The notes under the pieces: generated by a model
The model's input: the letters and a program-made list of their open reading frames with translations, nothing else
Told to the model about the DNA's origin: nothing
Databases searched by the model: none
In this document: positions 32,328 to 44,200 of the stretch, one piece after another
Layout of the letters: each line of letters begins with the position of its first letter
Numbering within the stretch: the first letter of the stretch is position 1
Assembly (NCBI GenBank): GCA_030141605.1
Contig: JAQGDQ010000287.1
Coordinates: forward strand, 1 to 64,000
DNA length: 64,000 nucleotides
Source of the DNA: Tubiluchus corallicola
Lineage: Eukaryota; Priapulida; Priapulimorpha; Priapulimorphida; Tubiluchidae
Direction: 5' to 3'
Position numbers and translations under genes: made by a program

Positions 32328-35300
32328 ATTCTGGAAACTGGAAAATGCCGATAACTGCATAGTGATCAGCCAAATCAGAAATTTCTTCCGTCACGATGCA
32401 TTCGTGAGAGTCTGGCCATACATACCCAATTTCACCAATTTGAGATCTCCAGCATATCCTAAATGGCTGTTTGCTTTGTGGCTTTACGACGTACTGCTCA
32501 GCGTGTAGAGGCTTCTGGTAATCAATTCTTGGTAGAACGTAATCAATGTACTCTGCTTTTCTAAAATTGGAAAAGAGTTGTAACGAAAGAATGTGATTGG
32601 TGCTTGGATCCCAGGTGGGATATTGCTCACTGACCACAGGTGGAACAGCAAGCATCAGTAAGCTAAGCATTTGCAAGACATGATCCCTGTCATGTATGAA
32701 GTCCATGTTGAAGTCTGCAGCCATTATGACTGGCTCATCAGCTGGAATATTAAGATCGCTTATAAACGTATTCCACTCGATCGCTTGCAATCTCCTTAGT
32801 TGGCGATACTTGTCTCGCTGCAGACAGCATCTTAAATGGGTGCCAAAGACATGATATACCTTCCTCTTATTTCCATCAGATTTCTCTATTTTAGCATACA
32901 TGACACCATTTCGTTCTTTCGCATCTCGGGATTGAAAGATTATTTCCTTCTCTTGAATAATGAGATACCTTGAGGCAATGAATATACCACCATTGTTGTC
33001 GTTCTCAGGACTGGGCCAACTAGGTTGCTGGCCAACATTAGCAGTAATATATTTGAAACCATAATAGCTAAGTAGATCCTTCATGGAGGCGCCACTGTAT
33101 TTCCAACAACCACCATAAAAGAGTTCTTGAAAAACAACTACATCCAGATGTGAATAGTCAGAAGCGAGTGTAGCGGGAATACGACATGTTCTTTCTACTT
33201 GTCCGGTGTGAGAAAATGGACCAGTTTCGTAGATGTTATACGTCATGACACTGAGTTCCGTTACTGGAGTATGAGTGATCTCTAATGGCTTTAACGGAGC
33301 CCTGCAAAGAACTCTTTTGCATAATATGTCTTCAGTTCTCACAAGTTCAAAATCAAAAACTGCGCAGTCATATCGCGAAGAATTGCATTCTGAAAGGAAA
33401 ATAAATTGTGATAGCCCTCTCAAGTTGTAGAATTGAAGTTTTTCATTTGTAGAATTTTTGATGGTACATGCATCTCAGTGACTATAGATTAAAATATCTC
33501 TGCGTTTTTATGGATTATTTTATCTTAATCAGCAGCTTTCAATAAGCACAGATTGGGCAAAGGTTATGGGGCGTCCAAACAACTTCAAAAACTGTGAACG
33601 AAGAGAAGATTGAGAACGAAAACCAAACTTCGTTTTTTACTACATTAATCTTATTTCAGTTGTTCTTTACAACAGCAATGTTGTTTCAGTTGTTTTTTTA
33701 CAACAGCAATGTTTTTTCAGCTGTTCTTTACTACACCAATGTTATTTCAGTTGTCCTTTACAACAGCAATATTATTTCAGTTGTTTTTACTACAGCAATG
33801 TTATTTCAGTTGTTTTTACAACAGCAATGTTATTTCAGTTGTTTTTACTACAGCAATGTTATTTCAGTTGTTTTTACTACGCCAATGTTATTTCAGTTGT
33901 TTTTACAACAGCAATGTTATTTCAGCTGTTCTTTACAACGGCAATGTTATTTCAGTTATTCTTTACAACAGCAATGTTATTTTAGTTGTTCTTTAAAACA
34001 CCAATGTTATTTCAGCTGTTCTTTACTACGCCAATGTTATTTCAGTTATTCTTTACAACAGCAATGTTATTTCAGCTGTTCTTTACTACACCAATGTTAT
34101 TTCAGTTATTTTTGCAACAGCAATGTTATTTCAGCTGTTCTTTACAACGGCAATGCTATTTTGGTTGTTCTTTACAACAGCAATGTTATTTTAGTTGTTC
34201 TTTAAAACACCAATGTTATTTCAGCTGTTCTTTACTACACCAATGTTATTTCAGTTGTTTTTACAACAGCAATGTTATTTCAGCTGTTCTTTACAACGGC
34301 AATGTTATTTTGGTTGTTCTTTACAACAGCAATGTTATTTTAGTTGTTCTTTAAAACACCAATGTTATTTCAGCTGTTCTTTACTACGCCAATGTTATTT
34401 TAGTTATTCTTTACAACAGCAATGTTATTTCAGCTGCTCTTTACTACGCCAATGTTATTTTAGTTGTTCTTTACAACAGCAATGTTATTTCAGCTGTTCT
34501 TTACTACATCAATGCTATTTCAGTTATTTTTACAACAGCAATGTTATTTCAGCTGTTCTTTACAACAGCAATGTTTTTTCAGCTGTTCTTTACTACACCA
34601 ATGTTATTTCAGTTGTTTTTACTACAGCAATGTTGTTTCAGTTGTTCTTTACAACAACAATGTTATTTCAGCTGTTCTTTACTACAGCAATGTTATTTCA
34701 GTTGTTCTTTACAAGAACAATGTTATTTCAGTTGTTCTTTACAACAGCAATGTTATTTCCGTTATTCTTTATGCTCTGCATTGTATGGTGCTCACGGAGA
34801 ACGCGTATAATAAACCGAACAATTTGATACCAAGCGCATATCGTAGAGCAACAAAATTTAATGTAAACTATTAGTGAGAATGGAAACTGAACAAAGTCAG
34901 CAAACGCTCCTGAGCACGCTAGCCCAGGCAACACAGTGCTTGGCAACTCGACCATATGCGCAGAATAAAAAGGGGAAGAATACAAAAAAGAAAGTTCTCA
35001 ATGAACTCCAGCCGGAGAAAGAAGAAAGAGAAGAATGCCTGGAAACGATCAATGGAGAATGCATGTGATAGAGTTTGATGGGAAGTGCACGTTTGGCTGC
35101 AAATAGACGAGAATTGTGATACCTCATGTGACACGCGAGAAATACTTTGACGACATTTAGACACAAGGGCCCAGATTTCGTGTTGTCAAATTTAGAGAAC
35201 CTTATCAAGTTTATTTATATATTACACTCCTACACGTAACTTTTTGTGGTTATATCGATTTAGTTTTGCACATTGGTACAATTCTGCCTTATACCCGGTC

Positions 35301-35986
35301 CGAGGCACCTAGCTAGAATCTACGTTCTTTTTTAGTTCAGGAAACACTCATGTTAACTGATCTGTATCTGTTGGCTCTTTATGTACATAACAGAATTTGC
35401 CAGTATTAACAAGATAGACAAGACAACATTTATTTACCGTCGCTCGTTTAACAGATAACACTAACACTATTGGCTATTTAGTTGTCAACGCACAAACAAC
35501 GAATAACATGTAGGTTATATGCCATGACGTTGGTAGCCGCTAGTCTCGAACTCAAATTGTACTCCGAAATTTAAACTACTTGGCCACCCAGTGCAGGACT
35601 AGCAACATGTGAATTTTCCACATAGTTTTCCTTTAAATTTATCCTTAACAGACAGCTTTGGGCGCCGGCAGAGGACAAATAGGAGTACTTGTCTCCTCTG
35701 CTTTGGATTGTTGAGCTCGTTGTAGACATTAGACGTTGCAAACGACTTCGTTATATTTTAGATACACAACTATAAGCAAGTATAATATTGGCAAAATCAC
35801 TGATTGTTTCACACAGAATAGATAGAGAATGTCCGTATAATCTCAAAATGCATTCTGACTGCTTAACTTTCTCATGAGATTTGTAAAACGGGTAATTTAT
35901 TCTTTTCACTTACCCAGCCAGAATTCCGGTATACATTCAACTTCATATAAATTTGACAACAAAATAACAATGAACACTAAAAACAT
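32326..35986 (-). CDS. Secreted sphingomyelinase-like phosphodiesterase (DNase I fold)
   Basis: Two exons, 35914-35986 and 32326-33389. The first encodes a signal peptide (MFLVFIVILLSNLYEVEC) and ends G|GTAAGT in phase 1. The second begins after TTATTTTCCTTTCAG and restores the frame exactly, for 378 residues. The catalytic set of the endonuclease/exonuclease/phosphatase superfamily is present: TYN (N76), QE (E113), GTH (H209), ADFN (D250, N252), YIDYV (D307) and DH (D366, H367). The spacing, VVVFQELF and GTHLRC suggest the sphingomyelinase C / neutral sphingomyelinase group, which cleaves sphingomyelin to ceramide and phosphocholine. Substrate is inferred; a secreted nuclease of the same fold is the alternative. 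The 2.5-kb intron is largely a 30-bp array. The TAG stop lies at the junction with a LINE fragment, so the native C-terminus may have been trimmed. Confidence 0.85.
33640..34770. repeat. 30-bp tandem array, about 38 copies, in the phosphodiesterase intron
   Basis: The unit is CAATGTTATTTCAGTTGTTC plus TTTACAACAG (30 bp), with 28- and 29-bp variants that lack a T or C. Groups of units recur as higher-order blocks. Every unit carries TTATTTCAG, a splice-acceptor-like motif, on the plus strand, which is antisense to the host gene. Multiple plus-strand open frames arise from the array and are not genes. Confidence 0.95.
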
Positions 35987-36879
35987 GGCGTATAAACTAA
36001 ATATATAATGTGTTTTACTTTACACTTATAACTATCAGTAGGCTACTTAGTTCTACTTAAACATAGCTATTTATACACATATTACACAGGTTACTCGTTA
36101 GTTAAACAACAAATGTGCGCAGAACTTGAAGGATTTAAAACCGCGTTTAGATTCGACTAATGTTTGCTACCAACGTTGATGTTGTCGAGGACTACGCCAT
36201 TGTGGTGCTTCTCCAGTAACAGTGTTTATTCATGTTTGCATGGATCTGCCCTAGCAAACCTGTTTCATAGTATACATTTAATTCTATGCAAAAGTTAAAG
36301 TATCTAATTTACCTAAACTAGTTTTGGATTTATGTGCAATTAGCTGTGTAACCACCCGCATATAAGTTTCCTTCTGAGAAGGTACATATAGTTGTAATAT
36401 TGCCAGAATTTTGCTAGCTTGCTTGGGGTGACATTGCGTCGCGTCACTGCAGTCTTCATTATCGAGGATTGTCTAGGGCAAGAACTAAGTATATAATTGT
36501 TGGTTAATTGCATCTAGTCTCATAACGTTGCAATGACTAATTGCACTAAAAGTTAAACAGCCCCACAAAATAAAGCAAAATTGTTCTCAAAAGTGGTAGA
36601 TCAAAATGACTGACCGACATGGTAAGATAGCTCATGGGATAGTGATAAGACTAATTATCAGATGCAGCAACCAGCGTAGGTGAAAATGTTCACATTTAAC
36701 TTTTATAACGTAGCTTTAGCTGTATTTAATCATAACATTTCCATTAGTCATGTAATTGTTGTCTTTCTATCTAATATCAATCATTGTAAATATCATATAC
36801 ATTTTCCACCTCACGGAATGCCGCAATAAACGTTACTAGGGTTTTCAGTCGCCCATTAATCGCTTTCCCACAAATATCA
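35987..36879. other. Intergenic stretch upstream of the phosphodiesterase
   Basis: It should hold that gene's promoter (transcribed leftwards). No other gene is seen. Confidence 0.4.
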
Positions 36880-39800
36880 CCAACAGCTGAAGATAAAAGA
36901 AAAAGTAGCGAAGACACTGATACAGTACATGATACAAATGAAATTGAGCATGATATTATGAAATGTGATAATCTTGATGGGATAGATAGTACAAAGGATA
37001 GAGCAGAAACGTGGAACAGTGATAGAACAGACATTGTAAAATATTATTCCGAATGATGTCTTCGAGATGATGCAATGCTCAAACTGTACCTGTTGGATTC
37101 ATAACAAATGTGCAAAATTACCTGGATATTGTCAGCTTATCAACTAGAATTGCTTAAGGCAAAGAACAGAAAATTTTTCTATCAAGATGGTGCGGTCAAA
37201 AAGTAGGAACTAGACAAGATCGCTAGCAACAATGCCTGGTGAGTATAGCGAACTGCAATAAACCAAAACAATTGATAAGCTAAACTATTAATTAAAGGAA
37301 AAAGATGAGTTGACAGAATATCTATCCAAGGAACTTCGCAAATTGCAAAACGAATTAATAATTCTTTCGCAACATAACATTGATCTAGGTAAAAAAACAG
37401 GTGAATAACAGAAAAGGTGTTGAGCCAACAAAACGCTTGTGGATTGTAGAGGAAGACTAAGCAGAAGCAAAAAAAAACAGATTAAGGACCATAATAGGTC
37501 TAGTAAAAGAGAAACGAACAAATTGAAGCGGAAATGCAGCAAATATAAAGGAATACAAGAAAAGAAGGTACGTGTCTCAAGCACTTGAAAATAGAACTTT
37601 TTCAAATATGAACAAGTATGTGTATGTGAGGATGACCAATGAAAAACTTGAACTTGAAAGTGCAGCTTGTAGTAAAATAACAGAACCAAGGACAAATGAT
37701 GTAGTGGAATAAATGGCGAAGTACTTAGTGAAGTGATGACGTTGAAGAAAAAGCAGAAGCCAACGACGAAACTGTTAATCCTTCTCCTAGTAGTGAGCGT
37801 GAAAAACGGGTGATGCACACTATTGCAAAAAAGTTATGCAGATACTATGCAAAAAAACTTTACTGCTGTTTTGAAGATAAGTGCTAATTTAGGCACTATT
37901 TGCTAAAAGATGAGAACATTAATCACGTGGTTTTCTCTAAGAAAAAAGCAGCTGAAAACAGATTATTGTGTCATACATCTGAGAAAGGTCTGCAGGGCGA
38001 ACGTGGGTGCAACTGCTATTTTAGATGTTATTATTTGCCAGATGAACAGAGATATCGTAGTGACAGAATTGAAAGAAATCATGAACATGTTAATTAAATG
38101 GAGTTCTGCTGAAATTTCGAGCAAGGAATTGTATGTCGAAGAGATGATAGTTGTAGATTCAGACATAGATGGTGGGTGCCTAGTTTTGAAAGAAAATTGA
38201 ATAATTACAGTGCTTAAATAGACAAAGGTTTCCCCAATGAAGATCCAGGTTCTCAAAAGGCTAAGAGTATGCTGATAAAACAAGACAAAAAAATCAGTTA
38301 GATGATCTGAGCAACAAAGGGAAGTTTTTAATGGAAAGGCTAAATCTCGTGGAAAACCACACATTTCCCAACAGGGAAACACGGAATTATGCTCTTGGAC
38401 AATATTACCCAGTAGATAGCCAGCAGATGGGGACACAGCAAAGTTTTACTTACAAAAAGCCTAAGAAAAAACAGAAAAGGTTATCAACAAAAAAGAAAAA
38501 ATACAGCAGGCTTAAAATTTTGTATATAAATATTAGAGGTATAAAATCCAAATTAGAATATTTTTGAAAGAAATTATTCGTGTACTGTTAATAGTAGTAG
38601 TTGAAACTCATCTATTTAATAATGAAGCTGTTGAACTACATGGCTATCATTCCATTTAAAACAATAGAGAACAAAGTAAAGGTGGGGTATAATACTAGCC
38701 ATACTCGATTAATTAGTTATTGTTACAGTTTGTGTCACTTCACAAAATGACTGTGGAGAATCACTGTAGGTTCTAATTAATAATATTAAAGTTAAAATTC
38801 GTACTGGTTTAATATATGCTCCGCAAGAAACGAGAACTAGTGCTAACAATTTAGAAACCACGTATGAAAAAATACAAGAGCAAGTAAAGAGGCTAAAATC
38901 GAAAATGAGAAAATTTTGTTAATCGGAGATTTTAGTACTAAAGTTGACAAAGCGATCAAAGGAATTACAAAAGAATTGTTAATAGCATGTAAAAAGATGA
39001 TAAAGCTCTTAAAAATGAAAAGTTAGTCTTATAATTAGACTTGAAAACTGTATTGAATTGTAGACAAGGTTCAAGGGAATCAAAAATCAGTTATTGATTC
39101 TTTGGTAATGAGGGATGAAGATGTGAATGCAATCGATTACATGTTAATCGATGATAAAAAAATCTATGGACCATATTACTTAAAGAAAAATGAAAATAAA
39201 ACCCAGTGTGTTTATAGTGACCATAACACTATTCTCGTTAACATTAGCTGGAATAAAGTTTATAAGAAACATGAAAAAAGGATCACGTTATGTTTTAGTA
39301 AATGAAACAAACCTTAACAGGTTTAGAAATCTCACATGAACACATGTTCTACAGTGAAAAGGAAAGTAAAGCAAAACAGTAATTTAAAGGCAGTAAAATT
39401 ACTTATGAAACAAAACAGAAAAAATTAAGCTTCTAATTAAAAAAAGGAGTTATGAGCTCTGATACCTATTGAACCGGTACTATGTGGTATTTCAATGAAT
39501 AACATTACAGATATAAAAAGTCACCCCGATACTATGTTGGGCCAGATTTACAGATGGGTACGCTGTTATATGTAGACGACATATTATCTGCTGGCAGTGC
39601 AGAACATGGTAAGCAAAGTTGTTGAGAATTTTAGAGAAATAAAAACTTCAAAAATATGACATTTAATAAAAAAAGAGTATATTTTGACTAATATGACAAA
39701 AAACAAACAAAATACAAAAGAATGAGTGCTGAATGTAAAGAATGGACAAATAAAAAACTAATGAATATAAATAATATCTGGGTCATTGGTTTTATGCTAA

Positions 39801-40650
39801 AAATAATTATCATCCGTCGTTTGAAAAAAGGAGAGAGAAAAGGAAATTTATAAAATCTGAGGTGTTGGCTATTGGTAGTGAAACAAAAATAGGTTTTTCT
39901 GTAATAGCAGTACGTTTAATGTTATACGAAAATATGGTCGTTTCATCTATAAAAAATAATAACTAACCTCATTCACACAGAAGTAGATATGTTAGAGAAT
40001 ATTCAGAGAGACGCATTATCAAAAGTCTTGTGCCAAAAAAGTAGTGCGCCATATAGGGGCATGCTAGCTGAAACACAGACATGGCCTATATGTTGTGTAG
40101 AATAGAATATAAAAAATTAATGTACTATCACTTATTAATGAATTCAAATGATGAAAGTTGGATAAGCACTTTCTAAGAGTAGTTTTATAAGTAACAATTT
40201 TAACAAAATTAATGTTGGTATTAGAAGTTATAGATAGTGATTAAATACATAATTGACCTAAGTGTAGATGACATAAATTCAGTCAAAAGGTCTAAATGAA
40301 AGAAGTACATAAAAACTGAAATTAATTTGTTTGTCAAAAATGAACTTAAAATTAAAACCGAGAACATGAAAAAATTAAGATTTTTAGACAACAACAGTTT
40401 TCAAAGACAAAACAATGTTTTAAAATGTTGTTTAGACGAGATGAAAGAAATTATGGCGATAAGGTTAAACATGATTGATCTAAAAGGAAATTTTTAAAAT
40501 TTGTATAAAGAAGATTAATTTTGAAAAGCTCATTTTGTCATTTTGCAGATGATACTACAGAACGTATGTTTGAATGTAGGTCAATATACGGGATTATCTG
40601 TGGAAGACATTAGTGATACCGGCATGAAAAGTTCGATGGTGCGTTACAGA
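36880..40650 (+). mobile_element. Decayed near-full-length non-LTR retrotransposon
   Basis: Scattered frames on the plus strand keep the order of a complete element. A cysteine/histidine (PHD-like) finger lies at about 37067-37150 (MQCSNCTCWIHNKCAKLPGY). The apurinic endonuclease spans about 38500-39300 (YINIRGIKSKLEYF, ETHLFNN, GDFSTKV, YSDHNTILVN). The reverse transcriptase box LLYVDDILSAGS is at about 39563-39600. A terminal zinc-type region is near 40540-40600 (DDTTERMFEC). Stops and frameshifts are frequent and large parts of the reverse transcriptase are missing. Clade not assigned. Confidence 0.75.
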
Positions 40651-41281
40651 GCTCTCAATCTTCGTAGCTAAAAGTGTAATGAAAGACGAGTAAACAGTAA
40701 TAGTTATTGTTGATAGGTGGAAAAGAAGAGATTTATGTGTACAAATTGAGCAAAATACGTGTTTTCGATCTTGCAAACTGGCACTTTTTATTGATGTCAG
40801 ATCGAATGCCGATTTAGTGAAGCGGATCGTGTGTATTCATGGTATTCACGGTATGAGCACCCTTTCTGTAGACTGAGTCGAGGCAAAGTATTTTGTGTAA
40901 ACAAAGTGTTATTCTTTCCTACAGGTGACACCACAGTGGAAACAGCGTGAACAGAATGTTTCGGATAGATAATTTATAAAGTTTTTGTTTCGTCTTCTGA
41001 ATTGTAAGATGTTGATGGTGTTTACTAGCAAGCAGGATGAGAACGCCAACTTCCTGGACGTAGAGAGTCTGTTTTTATAGTTTAGGATAATTGTTCAGTT
41101 AGCGATTTGGTGCAGCAAGTCGTATTGACAGAATACCGACTGTTAATAAAGTGTTATTGTTTTGAATAGCCTTCTACGAATTGCAAACGCTAACGTTTTT
41201 ACTAATTAAGTAATACAAGCACCAGTTTTAGGCGTTTAATTTAGCAGGGATTAAAGCACCCGCACAGCCTAACGAGTCACG
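40651..41281. promoter_or_regulatory. 5' flank and probable leader of PPIL4
   Basis: The sequence between the retrotransposon remnant and the PPIL4 start. It has no TATA box that I would rely on; the ATG lies in CACGATGTCA. An upstream non-coding exon cannot be excluded. Confidence 0.4.
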
Positions 41282-44200
41282 ATGTCAGTCCTTATTGAGA
41301 CAACTATTGGTGACATGGTAGTGGATTTGTTTTGCGAAGAACGCCCTCGAAGTAAGTAAACCTAGGCAAAATACTATTTAATTACTGAATAGTAACTTAT
41401 TATATACAGGTTACATAGCACCTAAAAGTCTGTTATTTATTTCACTAGCACATTACTGATGCAGTGGTTGTGTTTAATCACAGTATACATTAAATTCAAT
41501 GGAATTTTGTAAATTATGAACTTTGCTTGTAGACTGAACAAATTAAACAAAAAACGTGAAACAACATCAGTAACACCATACGTAGCACAATCACATGCAG
41601 AGTCGACAAGAGGAAGCTCACTAGTATTCGGATTTCAGGTGGTTTCCTCTACCATCAGACTCGAATTAAGTGTGGCTCCAAATCCTTACTTTACTTTTTA
41701 CTTTTCTTTTACTTTCTACTTTTACTGTTTATTTGTTTTTACTTTTACTGTTTTTTGTTTGCTTTAGCCTAGGTTAGTTTTTTAGATGCTTTTTTGTAAA
41801 AGTCATGGCTCACTTGAATTTTTTACATCAAAGTCATCATTAAAGTGGGTCTAATAAGGCTGTGGTGCATTTTCGGAAATATTATGAAGTTTTGCAGATT
41901 GTGGTTAAAGCTGAAAAAGTAATCTTGTAATGAGCTAATTATTTTCTTGCATATTAAAGCCTGATTTGTACTGTATTGTCATCAAATCTTCTTCTGATTA
42001 CGAGTACATATTTGCGTCGTAGTAAGATGAAACTTAGATATTGTCTTTTTTCAGCCTGCCTGAATTTTCTGAAATTGTGTAAGCTGAAGTACTACAACTA
42101 CTGTCTATTTCATTCTGTTCAGGTAGGTTTTTACAACTTTCATCAGTAGCAATTACTAGGTCATAGAATTATGTAAAAAACAATTTCGCATTAGATGGTG
42201 TAGTCTCAAAGAGAATCAAATTTATACCATATGAGTTTAAGGCCATATAACAAGAGCTGCTGTCTGTAGATGTCAAATTGATTATACCACTAAGTTTTTT
42301 TTTCGGTTTTGGGTAGTAGCGTGTTACTATACTGTAATCAGATTACTTTCTACAGTAATGAGTAATCTAACCAATTACTTTGCATAGTCTTGCAATCAGA
42401 TTACCCGTTACTCTGGCAGTAACACTACTAAACCTGCGTTACGTATCCAAGAATAACATTTTAAACTTAGTGTGTTTTGATCATTTGGCTGCCTTCTTTT
42501 TATCTCTGCAACCCAAAGCAAGTGACACACCGTGGTTTATTACTTTGCTTACATGATGACCTCATTTGACATTCAGACTGACTGCTTGAGCTACTACGGC
42601 TGTAGCTGATTGTTTTATGCACTCATTGCTTAGTCACCTGTACAGTATACACGATACTGTAGGACATGTAGCCTAGTGCTTAAAGAGGTCAGGGCCTACA
42701 ACTCTTTGAGTAGTCCCTGACCCAGTAAAGTAACACAGCTGAACAGTTTTGCGTATGTACAATTGTTTTTCAATGGATACGGGTGACAAAGATCAGGCTT
42801 CATCGTCAATTAAGCAAGCAGGAGCTTTTGACAAATGACAATATGGCCATCATTTTGATTTTGTAAATGCATAAAAATTAAAAATAACAGTGCAGTGCAC
42901 CTTATGTGTGGGAAAAAACTGTTATCTACATCTAAAACCTTGTATGTTGTACTAAGTTTTATGACAACGTTATGACACACCAATTCTCTAATGTCACTAA
43001 AGCCACTGGCCAAAGCAGATGCACACTTTACACTAAACTTCACTCAAACTAATTCACAAAAGTAATGAGTAATCAGTAATGAGTCGTTTGATTACAATTT
43101 TTCAAAAGTAACTAGTAATCACAACAGATTGCTTTTCCAGAATAACGAACCCAACAATGTTTATCTTATACACGTATGTTGCAGTAATTCTGCACATGTT
43201 GTTATAAATTCATTGGTGATTAACACTGCTGAATTGTGATGAACACTGCTGTATTAAATTATGAGTCTTGGTGGCAACACAGAGTATATTAGATCATTGG
43301 TATTTTTCACAGTGATATACTGAATGGATTAGGGTGTGTCCACGCATGCCTTGCGACCTCTTTCCTCATATATTATGATGTGTTCATATACTGTCCCATG
43401 CTTATCAGTAGTTAAGTAACTCCATCATCATCATGTTTCATGTTCATTCGTCGGAGGACATGTATTATTAACATTCTGCTGCCAAGCTTCAGAATTAGAG
43501 ATATGAGACATGTACTTTGTTAATTGACTTGACAACTTTCATTGAAGTTAATATGTTCTGTGTGTGAACACTGCATTAGGGACAGTGGTGTAGCTAAATA
43601 GCAATTAAATGGTTATGAAAGTTAACCAGTGCAAGTATCATTGACATTTAGTGTAGTATGTACAAGTGTAAACATTACCTTCTTGGTTGTTTTCTTTTCA
43701 GCGAGGTTTTACAGCACAGACTGGTGACCCCTCAGGTACGGGACGTGAAGGAGCTTCAATGTACAGGTAAATGTTACAGTTTTAGATTCATTTCAGTAGA
43801 ATAATAATATGGACCAAACTGCTTATCTAATAGAGAGAAAATTATCTAAAAACAAAGCTTGCTAACCATAAACGTATACTTTTGGCACTTGTGCCACTTG
43901 CTTGTTAGTTGAAATAGTAATAATTTTGGTGTAAGTAGTATGAGGAAAACTGTTGGTGGTGGTGGCAGGTTCATGGTTCTGATGGTGGACTGACATAGTG
44001 GTGTACGGTATACTGTGCATTAAAACAATAATGGCTAGACTAGCCAGGCCAGTTCTTAAAAATGGTTAAAATTATGGTACCTATTTTTATGTTGATGATA
44101 AAAATTGCTTTTTATCTAATAAATTTGCATTGCCATCATTCAGATAACAATTAATTTGATGTAATTATAAGTATGTATTATAACAATTAATTCGTTGTAA

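Noticed and set aside
33594-34874. Several long plus-strand open frames with repeating Phe/Cys/Gln peptides
   Set aside because: They are generated by the 30-bp intronic array and appear in all three frames.
34874-35068. 64-codon plus-strand frame rich in Lys and Glu
   Set aside because: It lies in the intron of the minus-strand phosphodiesterase and matches no family that I recognise; no splice partners found.
37288-37818. 176-codon minus-strand frame of hydrophobic residues
   Set aside because: It is the antisense shadow of the A-rich decayed retrotransposon.
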